The notes under the pieces: model-generated
Database searches by the model: none
Told to the model about the DNA's origin: nothing
The model's input: the letters and a program-made list of their open reading frames with translations, nothing else
Position numbers and translations under genes: made by a program
Assembly: GCF_900119845.1 (NCBI RefSeq)
Contig: NZ_FPKU01000001.1
Location: forward strand, 653,528-717,527
Reading direction: 5' to 3'
Origin: Devosia enhydra
GTDB taxonomy: Bacteria > Pseudomonadota > Alphaproteobacteria > Rhizobiales > Devosiaceae
DNA: 64,000 bases
In this document: piece by piece, positions 53,039 through 63,905 of the stretch
Position numbering within the stretch: the first letter of the stretch is position 1
How the letters are laid out: each line of letters starts with the position of its first letter

Positions 53039-54415
53039 ATGACGCGCAGCTACGATCTTGTGGTGATCGGGGCCGGTTCCGGAGGGGTGAGGGCGGCCCG
53101 GGTGGCGGCCAATCTGGGCGCCAGTGTCGCCATCATCGAGGATTACCGGGTCGGGGGCACCTGCGTCATCCGCGGATGCGTGCCCAAGAAGCTCTATGTC
53201 TATGCCAGCCGCTTCGCCGACATGTTCGAGATTGCCGGCTCCTTCGGCTGGACCGTCGAGGCCAGTTTTGACTGGGCGACCCTCGTGGCCAACAAGCAGC
53301 GCGAGATCGACAGGCTCGAAAAGGCCTATACCGCCGGGCTCGAGGGCTCGGGCGTCGAGATCATCCGCGATCGGGGCACCATCGCCGGCCCCAATTCTGT
53401 CCGCCTGCGCGACGCCGGCGAGACGCTCGAAGCCAAGACCATCCTCATCTCGACCGGCGGCCATCCCTCGAAGCCGGCCATTCCGGGCGCCGAGCTGGGC
53501 ATCACCTCCAACGAGGCTTTCGACCTCAAGACCCTGCCGCATTCGATCCTCATTGAGGGCGGCGGCTATGTCGCGGTCGAATTCGCGACGATCTTTGCCG
53601 GCCTCGGCGTCAAGACCACGCTGGTCTATCGCGGCGAGCGCATCCTGCGCGGCTTCGATGACGATCTGCGCACCGGCATGGAAGCGGGCATGCAGATGCG
53701 CGGCATCCAGTTCATCTACGGCACCACAATCTGCGGCCTGTCGCAGGCCGGACAGGATGTTTCGGTCACCCTCAGCAATGATGTGGTGGCGCCCTATGGC
53801 GCCGTGATGTTTGCCACCGGGCGCGCGCCCAATATCCACGGGCTGGGCCTCGAGACCGCGGGCGTGGCGCTGACCGAGACCGGCGCCATCGCGGTCGACG
53901 CCTATTCGCGCACCAGCTGCCCATCGATCTATGCGGTTGGCGACGTGACCGGCCGGATCGCGCTGACCCCGGTGGCGATCCGCGAAGGCCAGGCCTTCGC
54001 CGAAACGGTGTTCAACAACACTCCCACCGCCGTCGACCACAGCCTTGTGGGCACCGCCGTCTTCGGCGAGCCCGAAGCGGCGGCCGTCGGCCTCACCGAG
54101 CATGATGCGGCGTGCGCGCACAAGGACATCGACGTCTACCTCGCCCGCTTCCGGCCGATGATCAACACGCTTTCCCAGCGTTCGGAGCGCATGGTGATGA
54201 AGCTCGTGACGCTGCCCGACGGAGGCAGGGTCATCGGCTGCCACATTCTGGGGCCGGGTGCCGCCGAGATCGTGCAGATGGCCGCCATACCCATGGCGAT
54301 GAAGGCCGACAAGGCTGATTTCGACCGGGCCATCGCCATGCATCCCACCGCCGCCGAGGAGCTGGTGACGTTCAAGGCGCCGTCCTGCCGTTATCGCGGC
54401 GGCATCCGCCAATAG
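53039..54415 (+). CDS. gor: Glutathione-disulfide reductase
   Basis: A 458-residue FAD/NADPH enzyme that reduces oxidised glutathione in the cytoplasm. It shows VVIGAGSGGVRAAR (FAD, residues 8-21), the redox pair in GGTCVIRGCVPKK (C42, C47), an NADPH site near EGGGYVAVEFA (about 178), the FAD-binding VYAVGDVTGR-like IYAVGDVTGR (about 296-305) and the C-terminal MHPTAAEE (His/Glu pair, about 433-440). All catalytic residues are present. It follows a terminator, so it has its own promoter in the 47-bp gap or just upstream. Confidence 0.92.
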   Translation: MTRSYDLVVIGAGSGGVRAARVAANLGASVAIIEDYRVGGTCVIRGCVPKKLYVYASRFADMFEIAGSFGWTVEASFDWATLVANKQREIDRLEKAYTAGLEGSGVEIIRDRGTIAGPNSVRLRDAGETLEAKTILISTGGHPSKPAIPGAELGITSNEAFDLKTLPHSILIEGGGYVAVEFATIFAGLGVKTTLVYRGERILRGFDDDLRTGMEAGMQMRGIQFIYGTTICGLSQAGQDVSVTLSNDVVAPYGAVMFATGRAPNIHGLGLETAGVALTETGAIAVDAYSRTSCPSIYAVGDVTGRIALTPVAIREGQAFAETVFNNTPTAVDHSLVGTAVFGEPEAAAVGLTEHDAACAHKDIDVYLARFRPMINTLSQRSERMVMKLVTLPDGGRVIGCHILGPGAAEIVQMAAIPMAMKADKADFDRAIAMHPTAAEELVTFKAPSCRYRGGIRQ

Positions 54416-54511
54416 TTGCGGCCCCACCGGGGCCGAATGCGCTTGGCAGGGCAGGTGGCGCTTGCTAGAGGGCTCGGAACCCCGAAGGTGCCCCCGGAGA
54501 GCATGAGGATC

Positions 54512-55888
54512 ATGAGCAACTGGACCCCGCAAAGCTGGCGCGACAAGCCGATTTCACAGGTTCCGGCCTATCCCGATCCCGAGGCCCTCGCGCAGGTCGA
54601 GCGTCGGCTGGCGACCTTCCCGCCGCTGGTGTTCGCCGGTGAGGCGCGCGATCTCAAGGCCCAACTGGCCGAGGTTGCGGCGGGCCGGGCCTTCCTGCTG
54701 CAGGGCGGCGATTGCGCCGAAAGCTTCGCCGAGCACGGGGCCGACCACATCCGCGACTTTTTCCGCGCCTTCCTGCAGATGGCGGTGGTGCTGACCCATG
54801 GGGCCAGCAAGCCGGTGGTGAAGGTGGGTCGCATCGCCGGCCAGTTCGCCAAGCCGCGCTCGGCCGATACCGAGACCGTCGACGGGGTGACGCTGCCCTC
54901 TTATCGCGGCGACATCATCAACGACATCGATTTTTCCGACAAGGGACGCACGCCCGATCCCGAGCGCCAGCTCGAGGCCTATCGGCAGTCCGCCGCGACC
55001 CTCAACCTTCTGCGCGCCTTCGCCTCGGGCGGCTATGCCGATCTGGCGCGCGTGCATGAATGGACGATGGGCTTCATGAAGGGCTCGGCGGCCTATCCGC
55101 GCTTCGAGGCGGTGGCCGAAAAGATCGACGACGCCATCGATTTCATGCGTGCCCTGGGCCTCACCTCGGACAACACGCCGGCGCTGCGCCAGACCAAGTT
55201 CTTCACGAGCCACGAAGCGCTGCTGCTTGGCTATGAGGAGGCGATGACACGGCGCGACTCGATCACCAACGACTGGTACGCCACGAGCGGCCACATGCTG
55301 TGGATCGGCGATCGCACCCGCCAGCCGGGGGGCGCCCATGTCGAGTATTTCGCCGGCATCCGCAATCCCATCGGCATCAAATGCGGCCCGACGCTCGATC
55401 CGGCCGAGTTGCCCGTGCTGCTCGACCGTCTCAACCCCGACAACGAAGCGGGCCGCATGACCCTGATCTGCCGCTTCGGCTCGGACAAGATCGCCGACCG
55501 CCTGCCGGCGCTGATCGATGTCGTCAAGGCGAGTGGGCACACCGTGGTGTGGTGCTGCGACCCCATGCACGGCAACACCGTCAAGGCCTCGTCGGGCTAC
55601 AAGACGCGTCCGTTCGAACGCATCCTTTCGGAGGCGCAGAGCTTTTTCGACATCCACCGCCAGATGGGCACCTATGCCGGCGGCGTGCATATCGAGATGA
55701 CCGGCGACGACGTGACCGAGTGCACCGGTGGCACGCAGGCGGTGACCGAAGCGGGCCTCAAGGACCGCTACCACACCTATTGCGATCCGCGTCTCAACGC
55801 CAATCAGGCGCTGGAGTTGGCGTTCCTCGTGGCCGAGGAGCTCTCCCGCGTCCCGGCATCTCGCCGAGCGCCGGTTACCACGATATAA
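54512..55888 (+). CDS. aroG: 3-deoxy-7-phosphoheptulonate synthase, class II
   Basis: A 458-residue class II (plant/Mycobacterium type) DAHP synthase that condenses PEP and erythrose-4-phosphate, the first step to aromatic amino acids. It shows [15 protein letters not shown] (Cys, about residue 68), the lysine/arginine phosphate site around [41 protein letters not shown] and CDPMHGNT (metal site, about 349-356), and [12 protein letters not shown] chose ATG 54512 after GAGGATC; ATG 54503 is possible. It lies about 96 bp after gor and is probably transcribed separately. Confidence 0.92.
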   Translation: MSNWTPQSWRDKPISQVPAYPDPEALAQVERRLATFPPLVFAGEARDLKAQLAEVAAGRAFLLQGGDCAESFAEHGADHIRDFFRAFLQMAVVLTHGASKPVVKVGRIAGQFAKPRSADTETVDGVTLPSYRGDIINDIDFSDKGRTPDPERQLEAYRQSAATLNLLRAFASGGYADLARVHEWTMGFMKGSAAYPRFEAVAEKIDDAIDFMRALGLTSDNTPALRQTKFFTSHEALLLGYEEAMTRRDSITNDWYATSGHMLWIGDRTRQPGGAHVEYFAGIRNPIGIKCGPTLDPAELPVLLDRLNPDNEAGRMTLICRFGSDKIADRLPALIDVVKASGHTVVWCCDPMHGNTVKASSGYKTRPFERILSEAQSFFDIHRQMGTYAGGVHIEMTGDDVTECTGGTQAVTEAGLKDRYHTYCDPRLNANQALELAFLVAEELSRVPASRRAPVTTI

Positions 55889-55994
55889 TAAAGTTAAAGG
55901 TGGGAAGCGTCGCTGGGTGTTAGCTAGGGCGCTTCGACCCCTGCCACGCAAATCAGGCAGCCGGTAAGCCGGCGCCCCACGGACGGTGAACGGT

Positions 55995-57932
55995 ATGCCC
56001 AAGACCTTATTTCCCGGGGCATCGCCGGAACTGCGAGCACGGCTGGAGCGGGATCCCACCGTCCACCTGGCCAACAGCTTCGACTGGTCGCAGACTGAAA
56101 TCGGGCCGATCACCGAATGGCCTGAAGCCCTGCGCGCGGCCGTCCGGCTGATGATGGCCACCGAAGTGCCGATGGTCATGCTGGCCGGCGCGCAATCGGG
56201 CACCCTCATCTACAACAGGGGCTACGCCGAGTTCGCTGGCGACCGTCACCCGGCGATCTTCGGCAAGCCGGTCGAGACGGCCTGGCCCGAGATCGCTGCG
56301 TTCAATCGCGAAAACATGCGGCGTGGCTTTGCCGGCGAAAGCTGGTACCTGGCTGACCAGGAGCTGGTGCTTGACCGGCACGGCCTTGCCGAATCCGCAT
56401 GGATGAACCTCAATTACTCTCCAGTGCTCGACGAGAGCGGCACTCCGCTCGCCATCATGGTCGTCGTCATCGAGACCACTCAGCGGGTGCTGGCCAACCG
56501 GGCCCTCGCCGAAAGCCGGCAGAAGCTCGACCTGGCGCTGTCGGCTTCAGGGCTCGTGGGCACCTGGGACTGGGATGTGGTCAACGACCGGGTGACGGCC
56601 GACGAACGCTTCGCCAGCCTGTTCAGCGTCCCGGTCGAGGCGGCCAGCGCCGGCGTGCCGATCGACCAGTTCGTCAACGCCATCCATCCGCACGACCAGA
56701 AGCGTGTATCGGGCGAAATCGCGCAGGCGCTCGAGCGCGGCGGAGAGACGCGCATGGAATACCGTCTGGTGCGCCCCGATGGCTCGACGGCCTGGGTGGT
56801 CGCCTCCGGCACCGTCATCCACGACGACGAGGGCAGGGCGGTCCGCTTTCCGGGCGTCGTCGTCGATATCAGCGACCAGAAGGCCATCGCCAACGCCCTG
56901 GCCGAAAGCGAAGCCCGCTTCCGCACGCTCGCCGACACCATGCCGCAGATGGTCTGGTCCACCCAGCCCGACGGCTATCACGACTACTACAATGCCCGCT
57001 GGTACGAATTCACCGGCATCCCGCAGGGCACCACCGACGGATCGGGCTGGAACAACATGTTCCATCCCGACGATCAGGGGCGGGCCTGGCAGGTCTGGAA
57101 GCATTCGCTGGCGACCGGCGAGCCCTATCGCATCGAATATCGCCTGCGCCACCGCAGCGGCGAATATCGCTGGGTGCTGGGGCAGGCCCTGCCGATCCGC
57201 GACGAATATGGCCGCATCATGCGCTGGTTCGGCACCTGCACCGATATCCATGAGGGCAAGCTCATCGCCGAAGAGCGCGACATGGTCGCCCAGGAGCTGA
57301 GCCATCGCATCAAGAACATCTTTTCGGTGATCACCGGCATCGTCAGCCTCTCGGCCCGCACCCGTCCCGAGGCCAAGGAGTTCGCCGATCAGCTGCGCGC
57401 CCGAATCTTTGCGCTCGGTCGCGCGCATGATTTCGTGCGGCCCCATTCCAAGGCCTCGGCCGGCACCAGCGTTGCGGCCTCGTTGCGCTCGCTGATCACC
57501 GAGCTGCTCAGCCCCTACCAGCAGCAGGGCGGGCGCGAGCGGGTGATCTTCGAGGGCGAGGATGCGCCGATCGACGAGGGCGCGGCGACCCCGCTGGCTC
57601 TGCTCTTCCACGAGATGGCGACCAACGCGGCCAAATATGGTGCGCTCTCGACCGAGCAGGGCGTCATCCGCGTCACCTGCCGCATCGATGGCGAGGATTG
57701 CCACCTGACCTGGAAGGAAGAGGGCGGGCCCCCGACGCTGGCCGCGCCCACGGGGCAGGGCTTCGGGTCCAAACTGATCACGCTGAGCGTCGAAGGTCAG
57801 CTGCGCGGCTCGATGGAGCGCATCTGGGACGATGACGGCCTGCGCGTCGAATTGCGCCTGCCGCTGGCGTCGCTCAGCCGATCGGCGCGGCTGCAAACCC
57901 GGCAGAGCCCTGCCAGCGATCAAACAGCCTGA
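55995..57932 (+). CDS. PAS-domain HWE/HisKA_2-type sensor histidine kinase
   Basis: A 645-residue soluble sensor kinase. Three PAS-like domains span about residues 30-410, and the last two are recognisable by repeated YRLVRPDGSTAWV and YRLRHRSGEYRWV motifs. The kinase region shows ELSHRIKNIFSVITGIVSLS (phospho-acceptor His, about 435) and LLFHEMATNAAKYGALS with WKEEGGP, the H-rich N-box and the W of the HWE type, then GFGSKLI. No membrane segment is seen. These kinases commonly sense light or redox in alphaproteobacteria and act through small response regulators; the next gene is one. ATG 55995 was chosen; GTG 55986 is possible. Confidence 0.87.
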   Translation: MPKTLFPGASPELRARLERDPTVHLANSFDWSQTEIGPITEWPEALRAAVRLMMATEVPMVMLAGAQSGTLIYNRGYAEFAGDRHPAIFGKPVETAWPEIAAFNRENMRRGFAGESWYLADQELVLDRHGLAESAWMNLNYSPVLDESGTPLAIMVVVIETTQRVLANRALAESRQKLDLALSASGLVGTWDWDVVNDRVTADERFASLFSVPVEAASAGVPIDQFVNAIHPHDQKRVSGEIAQALERGGETRMEYRLVRPDGSTAWVVASGTVIHDDEGRAVRFPGVVVDISDQKAIANALAESEARFRTLADTMPQMVWSTQPDGYHDYYNARWYEFTGIPQGTTDGSGWNNMFHPDDQGRAWQVWKHSLATGEPYRIEYRLRHRSGEYRWVLGQALPIRDEYGRIMRWFGTCTDIHEGKLIAEERDMVAQELSHRIKNIFSVITGIVSLSARTRPEAKEFADQLRARIFALGRAHDFVRPHSKASAGTSVAASLRSLITELLSPYQQQGGRERVIFEGEDAPIDEGAATPLALLFHEMATNAAKYGALSTEQGVIRVTCRIDGEDCHLTWKEEGGPPTLAAPTGQGFGSKLITLSVEGQLRGSMERIWDDDGLRVELRLPLASLSRSARLQTRQSPASDQTA

Positions 57933-58311
57933 GCCGACGCGGCGGCCTTGCAGCCTCCGCCTTTTCACGCAGCGAAATCGCGAACGCCACGGCCTGCTCG
58001 AGCTCGGTGCCATCGGCCGGCTTGGGCAGCACCCCTATCGTGCCCGGCACGCCGTCGCCAAGCTGCGAGGGATTGGCGGTGATGAACAGCACCGTCACGC
58101 CACGATCGGCCAGCGTGCGACCCACATCGATACCGGTCGGTCCGTCGACGAGGTTCAGATCGACAAGCGCAATGTCGGCGTCGTCGGCAAGCGCAAGGGC
58201 CGTACGCCGGTCCGCCGCGATGCCGACTGGCTCATGGCCCATGTCCGCGATGATCGATTCGATTTCGGCGGCGACGAAAATCTCGTCTTCCACCACCAGA
58301 ATTCTGCTCAT
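57874..58311 (-). CDS. Single-domain response regulator
   Basis: A 145-residue receiver domain with no output domain. It has the acid pair in VVEDE (8-10), the phospho-acceptor in ALVDLNLVDG (D51), FITAN (Thr) and LPKPAD (Lys, about 97). A short basic C-terminal tail (RPPRRLRLFDRWQ) follows. It is convergent with the HWE kinase and overlaps its 3' end by 59 bp, so the two are a likely cognate pair transcribed toward each other. I chose ATG 58311; ATG 58317 is close. Confidence 0.85.
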   Translation of the reverse strand: MSRILVVEDEIFVAAEIESIIADMGHEPVGIAADRRTALALADDADIALVDLNLVDGPTGIDVGRTLADRGVTVLFITANPSQLGDGVPGTIGVLPKPADGTELEQAVAFAISLREKAEAARPPRRLRLFDRWQGSAGFAAAPIG

Positions 58312-58558
58312 GGCCATGTCCTTCACCGGTCTCTGTCCGGGTCGACTTCGGTGATTGCAACGCGCCAGCATGGTCGCGGTTGCCGCGCAAGCGGGTGTGC
58401 AATGCAGCCATTCAATAAAATACGATGCATGTTTAACAGACGCTGAAGGGAGGCTTTAACCAACACCCGTTTGCGACCTGACCGTCAGTTTAGCGGAACA
58501 TTAACCCTAACAGGGCATAAAGACTGCAAGTTTGCACCGCGTTTTTCTGAGGTTTGCC

Positions 58559-59689
58559 ATGTTGCGCACGGCCGTGAGTACCCTTGCCCTGATGATGGCG
58601 ACTGTGCCGGCCATGGCTGCCGACTGGGACGAGTGGTCGGATGCCGACATGTCCTTCCGCGGCTCGCAATGGGTGGAGCCCAAGGACTGGACCGAACTGG
58701 GGGACGGCACCGACTCCCTCGGCTTCGAATTCGGCACGCGCTACTGGTATTCGCTCGGGGCGCATTCGAGCAGCGTGGGCGGGCTCGACAAGACCACCGA
58801 GGATGCGGCGCACTTCGTCGAAGGCCATCTGCGCATCGAGGATGCGCGGACCCGCACCTATGCCAAGGGCCTCGCCGGCTACGCCATGGCGGTGCGCGGC
58901 AGCTATGACACCGGGCTCCGGACGGGCGAAACCCTCGACGGGCAGATCGGCTATATCGGCGCCGATATGGGCTACATGGCCTTCGGCAGCACCGAGCCGA
59001 CCGAAGGCTTCGGGCCCTTGCTGGGCTATCTCTACTGGAACGACTCGCCGCGTACGACGCGAGAGGGCTACACCACCAATACCGCCGTCACCGACTGGTC
59101 GCCCGACACTGGCCAATGGTCCCTGGGCTTTGATAGCCAGGACGACAACATGGACATCCATGCCCTTCGGCTCGGCGTCCAGACGCGCGCCAAACTGGGC
59201 GAGATGATCGATGTGACGGCCGAACTTGCCGCGGTGCCCTATGCCCATGTCAGCGGCACACTGGGGTCGCACAGCAGCAATTCGGGCCCGGCGTCCTATC
59301 CGGTGTGCAATGTCACCCCGCCGGATTCCTGCCCCACCTACAGCTTCCAGTCCTCTCCCACCACCTTTTCGGGCTGGGGTTATGGCGCCATGGGCGAGCT
59401 GATGGTCGGGCTCCATCCCACCGAAAACCTCACCTTCCGGCTGGGCGGCCGGGCCTGGTACCTGCAGGGCACCCATGACGCCACCTATACCCGCCTGTCG
59501 GTAACGCCGCCGCAATTGCAGGCCCAGGTGCCGGTCTATGCCGATGATGGGGTGACCATCGAAGGCTATCGCGATCCCGATCCGCTCTACGGTGCGCCAA
59601 GCTCGGGCACCGAGGATTTCATCCAAACCTCGAACCCCTTCTCGCTCATGCGCTACGGCCTGCTGGCCGAACTGACCTACCGGTTCTAA
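58559..59689 (+). CDS. Outer-membrane beta-barrel-type protein
   Basis: A 376-residue exported protein. The signal peptide (LRTAVSTLALMMATVPAMAA) is followed by many alternating aromatic/polar strands, such as GFEFGTRYWYSLGAHSSS and LTFRLGGRAWYLQGTHD. The sequence ends in the strand YGLLAELTYRF, with the terminal phenylalanine used by the BAM machinery. Two cysteines (CNVTPPDSC) could form a loop disulfide. ATG 58559 follows GAGG. The family is common and poorly characterised in Hyphomicrobiales. It could be a channel or structural protein. Confidence 0.75.
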   Translation: MLRTAVSTLALMMATVPAMAADWDEWSDADMSFRGSQWVEPKDWTELGDGTDSLGFEFGTRYWYSLGAHSSSVGGLDKTTEDAAHFVEGHLRIEDARTRTYAKGLAGYAMAVRGSYDTGLRTGETLDGQIGYIGADMGYMAFGSTEPTEGFGPLLGYLYWNDSPRTTREGYTTNTAVTDWSPDTGQWSLGFDSQDDNMDIHALRLGVQTRAKLGEMIDVTAELAAVPYAHVSGTLGSHSSNSGPASYPVCNVTPPDSCPTYSFQSSPTTFSGWGYGAMGELMVGLHPTENLTFRLGGRAWYLQGTHDATYTRLSVTPPQLQAQVPVYADDGVTIEGYRDPDPLYGAPSSGTEDFIQTSNPFSLMRYGLLAELTYRF

Positions 59690-59771
59690 TCGGCCGGCCC
59701 GTCCGAGCTTGCTTGCCCTGCCGGGGGCTAAGCGATAAGTCTGCCGCGTCTTTTCCAACCGGACGCGCGCC

Positions 59772-61448
59772 TTGACCAATCGGCTTCGCATCGCCCTCGC
59801 ACAGCTCAATCCCAAGGTCGGCGCGCTCGCGGGCAACCTCGCCCTGGCGCGCGCCGCTTATGCCGAGGCCGTCGCCGCCGGCGCCGACATCGTCATGTTT
59901 TCCGAGCTGTTCCTCGCCGGCTATTTCCCGGAGGACCTGCTCTTCAAGCCGCGCTTCGTCAGCGATGCGATGGCGGCTGCTGAAGCCTTGGTGGCCGAAA
60001 CGACAGCCGGCGGCCCGGTGCTGGTCCTGCCCACCATCTGGCGCGATGGCGAGGTGCTGCGCAACGCGGTGCTCGTCGCCGAGGGTGGGGCGATCACGGC
60101 GCTGCGCTGGAAGCGCGAGCTGCCCAATGACGATGTGTTCTACGAACAGCGGTATTTCGCGCCCGGCCCGCTGCCCGAGCCGGTGACGATCCGCGGCGTA
60201 TCGATCGGCATCCCGATCTGCGAGGATATCTGGCACCCTGAAGTCTGCGGCCATCTCAAGGCTCTGGGTGCCGAGCTCATGCTGTGCCCCAACGGCTCGC
60301 CCTATTGGCGCAACAAGCAGCACGAGCGCATGAACCTCGTCCGCGCCCGCGTCGCCGAGGATGGCGTGCCCATGCTCTATCTTAACCAGGTCGGCGGGCA
60401 GGATGAGCTGGTCTTTGATGGCGCCTCCTTTGCCATCGAGCCGGGCAACCGGCTGGTACTGCAGGGCCGCTCCTTTGGAACGGACATGCTGATTTCCGAC
60501 TGGGAGAGGCAGCCCGAGGGCTGGCGCTGCACGACCCCCGCGATCACGCCGCTGTCTAAGGTGGACGAGGCGCCGTGGCAGGCGGCGATGCTGGGCCTGC
60601 GCGACTATGTCGAAAAGAACGGCTTCAAGAGCGTCCTGCTCGGCCTCTCCGGCGGCATCGACAGCGCCGTGGTGGCTGCGCTCGCAGTCGATGCCCTGGG
60701 CGCCGAACGCGTCCATTCCATCATGCTGCCCTATCGCTACACCTCGCCCGAAAGCCTCAAGGACGCCGAGGATTGCGCCAAAAGGCTCGGCGTGCGCTAC
60801 GACGTGCTGCCGATCGGCCCCCCGGTCGAGGCGGCCCTTGCCGAGCTTGCACCCGTCTTTTCCGATCGCCCCGCCGATCTCACCGAGGAGAACATCCAGT
60901 CCCGCATGCGCGGGGTCTATCTGATGGCGATCTCCAACAAGCTTGGCGGGCTGCTGCTGACCACCGGCAACAAGTCGGAGATGGCGGTGGGCTATGCCAC
61001 GCTCTATGGCGACATGAATGGCGGCTTCAACCCCATCAAGGACATGCTGAAGATGGAGGTCTACCATCTTGCCGCCTGGCGCAATGCCCATCTCCCGCTG
61101 GGCGCCCTCGGACCCTCCGGCGAGGTCATCCCCCAGGCCATCATCGACAAGGCCCCGAGCGCCGAGCTGCGCCCCGACCAGACCGACCAGCAGAGCCTGC
61201 CGCCTTACCCCATTCTCGATGAAATCATCACCGGCCTCGTCGAGAACGAGCTGTCCGTCGCCGAAGTGGTCCGCAATGGCGAAGGCCGTTTCGATGGCGA
61301 CCTCGTGCGGCGCATCGAGCGGATGATTTATCTCGCCGAATACAAGCGCCGGCAATCGGCGCCCGGCGTCAAGCTCAGCCGCAAGGCCTTCGGGCTGGGC
61401 CGGAAATATCCCATCACCAGCGGCTATCGCGACGGGAGCGGTTCATGA
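59772..61448 (+). CDS. nadE: NAD+ synthase (glutamine-dependent)
   Basis: A 558-residue two-domain enzyme that makes NAD+ from deamido-NAD. The N-terminal nitrilase-type glutaminase has the triad Glu in FSELF (about E45), Lys in WKRELPN (about 114) and Cys in PICEDIWH (about 150). The C-terminal ATP-pyrophosphatase domain shows [15 protein letters not shown] (about 289-303) and [11 protein letters not shown] (about 397-407). Length is typical. TTG 59772 was chosen as the only start with the family-like [13 protein letters not shown]. The stop overlaps gltX (ATGA), so both are cotranscribed. Confidence 0.92.
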   Translation: MTNRLRIALAQLNPKVGALAGNLALARAAYAEAVAAGADIVMFSELFLAGYFPEDLLFKPRFVSDAMAAAEALVAETTAGGPVLVLPTIWRDGEVLRNAVLVAEGGAITALRWKRELPNDDVFYEQRYFAPGPLPEPVTIRGVSIGIPICEDIWHPEVCGHLKALGAELMLCPNGSPYWRNKQHERMNLVRARVAEDGVPMLYLNQVGGQDELVFDGASFAIEPGNRLVLQGRSFGTDMLISDWERQPEGWRCTTPAITPLSKVDEAPWQAAMLGLRDYVEKNGFKSVLLGLSGGIDSAVVAALAVDALGAERVHSIMLPYRYTSPESLKDAEDCAKRLGVRYDVLPIGPPVEAALAELAPVFSDRPADLTEENIQSRMRGVYLMAISNKLGGLLLTTGNKSEMAVGYATLYGDMNGGFNPIKDMLKMEVYHLAAWRNAHLPLGALGPSGEVIPQAIIDKAPSAELRPDQTDQQSLPPYPILDEIITGLVENELSVAEVVRNGEGRFDGDLVRRIERMIYLAEYKRRQSAPGVKLSRKAFGLGRKYPITSGYRDGSGS

Positions 61449-62785
61449 GCGTAGAGCAGGCCGTCATCGTCCGTTACGCACCATCCCCCACCGGCCGCCT
61501 GCATCTGGGCAATGCGCGCCCGGCGCTGCTCAACTGGCTTTTTGCGCTGCGCCACGGCGGCACCTATGTGCTGCGGCTCGACGATACCGATCACGCGCGG
61601 TCGACCGAGGCTTTTGCGCAAGGCATCATCGAGGATCTCGCCTGGCTCGGCATCACCCCGGCCCGCATCGAACGCCAGAGCGCGCGCAAGGCGATCCACG
61701 ACGCGGCCCGCGACCGCCTGATCGCATCGGGGCGGCTCTATCGCTGCTACGAGACAGAGGACGAGCTCGACCGCAGGCGCGCCCGCGCCCGCACCATGGG
61801 CCGCCCGCCGATCTATGATCGCGCCGGCCTGAGGCTGACCGACGCCGACCACGAGCGCTATGCAGCCGAGGGTCGCAAGCCGCATTGGCGCTTCCGGCTC
61901 GACGGGCGGCCCGTCGCCTTCACCGACCTCATCAAGGGGCCGCAGACGGTCAATACCGCATCGATGTCCGATCCCGTGCTGGTGCGCGAGGATGGCAGCT
62001 ATCTCTACACGCTGCCCTCGGTGGTCGACGATATCGAGATGGGCATCACCCATGTCATTCGCGGCGAGGATCACGTCTCCAATACCGGCACGCAGATCGA
62101 GATCTTCGAGGCGCTGGGCGGTCCGGTCCCGCTTTTCGCGCACCACAATCTGCTGACCGGCGCCGATGGCGAAGGCCTGTCCAAGCGGCTGGGGTCACTG
62201 TCGCTGGCCGATCTGCGCACCGAGGGCTATGAGCCGCTCGCCGTTGCGCTCGTCGCCGTCCTCACCGGCACCAGCCTGCCGGTCGCGCCGCAGCCGTCGC
62301 TCGCCGCTCTTGCCGAGATCTTCGATCTGGCGATGGTGTCGCACGGGCCGGCGCGTTTCGATCCGGCCGAACTCGACAGCCTCAATGCGCGGCTGCTGCA
62401 CGAAACCGGCTTTGATGCGCTGCGCGACCGTCTCGCCGCCCATGGCGTCGCCAATGAACCAATGTGGCTGGCCCTGCGCGGCAATGTCGCGCGGCTGGGT
62501 GATGTGGCCGAACTCGCGCGGCTCGTCACCGGCCCCGTCACGCCCGTCATCGCCGACGAGGATCGCGCCTTCATGGCAGCGGCGCGCGAAGCCCTGCCTG
62601 AGGAGCCGTGGGATGATGGGGTGTGGGATCGCTGGATAGCCGCCGTCAAGTCCGCGACCGGCCGCAAGGGCAGGGGGCTCTTCATGCCCCTGCGCCTCGC
62701 GCTGACCGGCCGTGACGACGGCCCTGAACTCAGGTCCCTGCTGCCGCTGTTGGGGCGTAGGGCGTGTCTGGACCGACTATCCTGA
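61445..62785 (+). CDS. gltX: Glutamate--tRNA ligase, short second-type GltX
   Basis: A 446-residue class I synthetase. It shows [15 protein letters not shown] (HLGN in place of HIGH, residues 11-25) and [10 protein letters not shown] (KMSKS variant, about 245-254). The RLDDTD and [10 protein letters not shown] motifs bind substrate. Many alphaproteobacteria carry two GltX proteins, and the short one next to nadE often attaches Glu to a subset of tRNAs. The C-terminal anticodon part is short. It overlaps nadE by 4 bp and, convergently, the DUF2865 gene by 56 bp. Confidence 0.9.
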   Translation: MSVEQAVIVRYAPSPTGRLHLGNARPALLNWLFALRHGGTYVLRLDDTDHARSTEAFAQGIIEDLAWLGITPARIERQSARKAIHDAARDRLIASGRLYRCYETEDELDRRRARARTMGRPPIYDRAGLRLTDADHERYAAEGRKPHWRFRLDGRPVAFTDLIKGPQTVNTASMSDPVLVREDGSYLYTLPSVVDDIEMGITHVIRGEDHVSNTGTQIEIFEALGGPVPLFAHHNLLTGADGEGLSKRLGSLSLADLRTEGYEPLAVALVAVLTGTSLPVAPQPSLAALAEIFDLAMVSHGPARFDPAELDSLNARLLHETGFDALRDRLAAHGVANEPMWLALRGNVARLGDVAELARLVTGPVTPVIADEDRAFMAAAREALPEEPWDDGVWDRWIAAVKSATGRKGRGLFMPLRLALTGRDDGPELRSLLPLLGRRACLDRLS

Positions 62786-63905
62786 CGGTTTTTTCCCCGA
62801 ACTGAACCAGACGCATCGGCTCGGCCGCATTGGCTGAGGCGATGGGCATGGCCGGCGGGTCCTCGCCCGGCGCATGCGGTCGGCGCCGCGGCAGCGGCAC
62901 CGACACGAACTGGCTGGGATCGACCGCGGCCGCCTGGATCACGCCGCGCCCGCGCGGATCGCGCACCGGCAGGGGCACCATCCGGCCATCGACTTCGAGC
63001 GTCGATCGCGCCTGCCCGGTCTCGGTCAGCGCCGTCGTGATCGTGCCCGTGCCGTAGGTCTGCGGCTTGCAGCTGTTGGTGAGATCGACGGCGGTGCGGT
63101 ACTTGAAGGCGTTGGGCAGGGCCGAATAGGGCTCCCCGAAGAGGTTGCGCATCTGCTCGGGCGTCTGGCCGGGATTGTCGTGCATGTAGAGCTCGACATC
63201 CACCCCTGGACATTGCTCGGCGCACATGGCGGCATCGTTGGAGGCATAATCGGCCAGCGTCGAATAGCTGATCGGCCAGTAATAGCCGTCGCTCTTGCGC
63301 ACGCAGAGGGTGCGCACGGTGTGATAGCTGCCATAGCCGCGGAATTCCTCTCCGCGAATGCCGCCGCCGCCGTCAAAACCCTGGTCGGCGCCACCGCCGG
63401 TGAACCCGCCAAAGAGCTGCTCGAAGAACCCGCCACGATTGGCTTGGCGGTTCACCGTGGCCGAGGAGCCGGTATTGCAGCGGAAACGGGCGCTTTCCTG
63501 CAGAATGGCCTCGCGCTGCTGGGCCACGGCATCGCCGGTATCGACCTGTCGGCTCAGCGCCGCCACCTCGTCGCGCGCCGAAAGAATGCGCCGCGCCAGA
63601 TCCTGGCACTGCCGGGGCAGGGGCTGCCCGCGGCGCGCCAGATCGTTGCAGCCAGTGCGCACATAGGTGCTTTCGGCCCGCTGCAGGTCAGTCGAGACGC
63701 TGCGCAATTGCTGCGAATTGTTCTGGCGCGACCGGAACTGTCCGTTCTGCTCGAGGCTGGCGAGCGATTGGGCGAGGCGCGCGCAATTGGCTGACTGCGC
63801 ATAGGCGCCATGGGCATCGAGCCCGACGATCGCCGCCGCCATGAACATGAGGAGCATGGCGCGAAGAACGACGGCGGACGTTGTACGGAAGGTGGAAGAA
63901 GTCAT
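62730..63905 (-). CDS. DUF2865 exported protein
   Basis: A 391-residue secreted or periplasmic protein with a signal peptide ([20 protein letters not shown] and AYAQ). The N-terminal helical region covers about 40-155; a glycine-rich linker ([20 protein letters not shown]) and the DUF2865 core follow: [55 protein letters not shown] and a basic proline-rich end. The conserved cysteines suggest disulfides. DUF2865 is restricted largely to Hyphomicrobiales and has no known function. It is convergent with gltX and overlaps its 3' end. Confidence 0.85.
   Translation of the reverse strand: MTSSTFRTTSAVVLRAMLLMFMAAAIVGLDAHGAYAQSANCARLAQSLASLEQNGQFRSRQNNSQQLRSVSTDLQRAESTYVRTGCNDLARRGQPLPRQCQDLARRILSARDEVAALSRQVDTGDAVAQQREAILQESARFRCNTGSSATVNRQANRGGFFEQLFGGFTGGGADQGFDGGGGIRGEEFRGYGSYHTVRTLCVRKSDGYYWPISYSTLADYASNDAAMCAEQCPGVDVELYMHDNPGQTPEQMRNLFGEPYSALPNAFKYRTAVDLTNSCKPQTYGTGTITTALTETGQARSTLEVDGRMVPLPVRDPRGRGVIQAAAVDPSQFVSVPLPRRRPHAPGEDPPAMPIASANAAEPMRLVQFGEKTVRIVGPDTPYAPTAAAGT

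Noticed and set aside
52991-54532. A 513-codon minus-strand frame opposite gor
   Set aside because: It is the antisense of gor, which has all catalytic motifs on the plus strand.
55900-55940. Short hairpin (GAAGCG...CGCTTC) after aroG as a terminator
   Set aside because: The stem is imperfect with a long loop and no T-run follows.
54554-58013. Long minus-strand frames opposite aroG and the histidine kinase
   Set aside because: They are shadows of GC-rich codon positions; the plus-strand proteins are clear family members.
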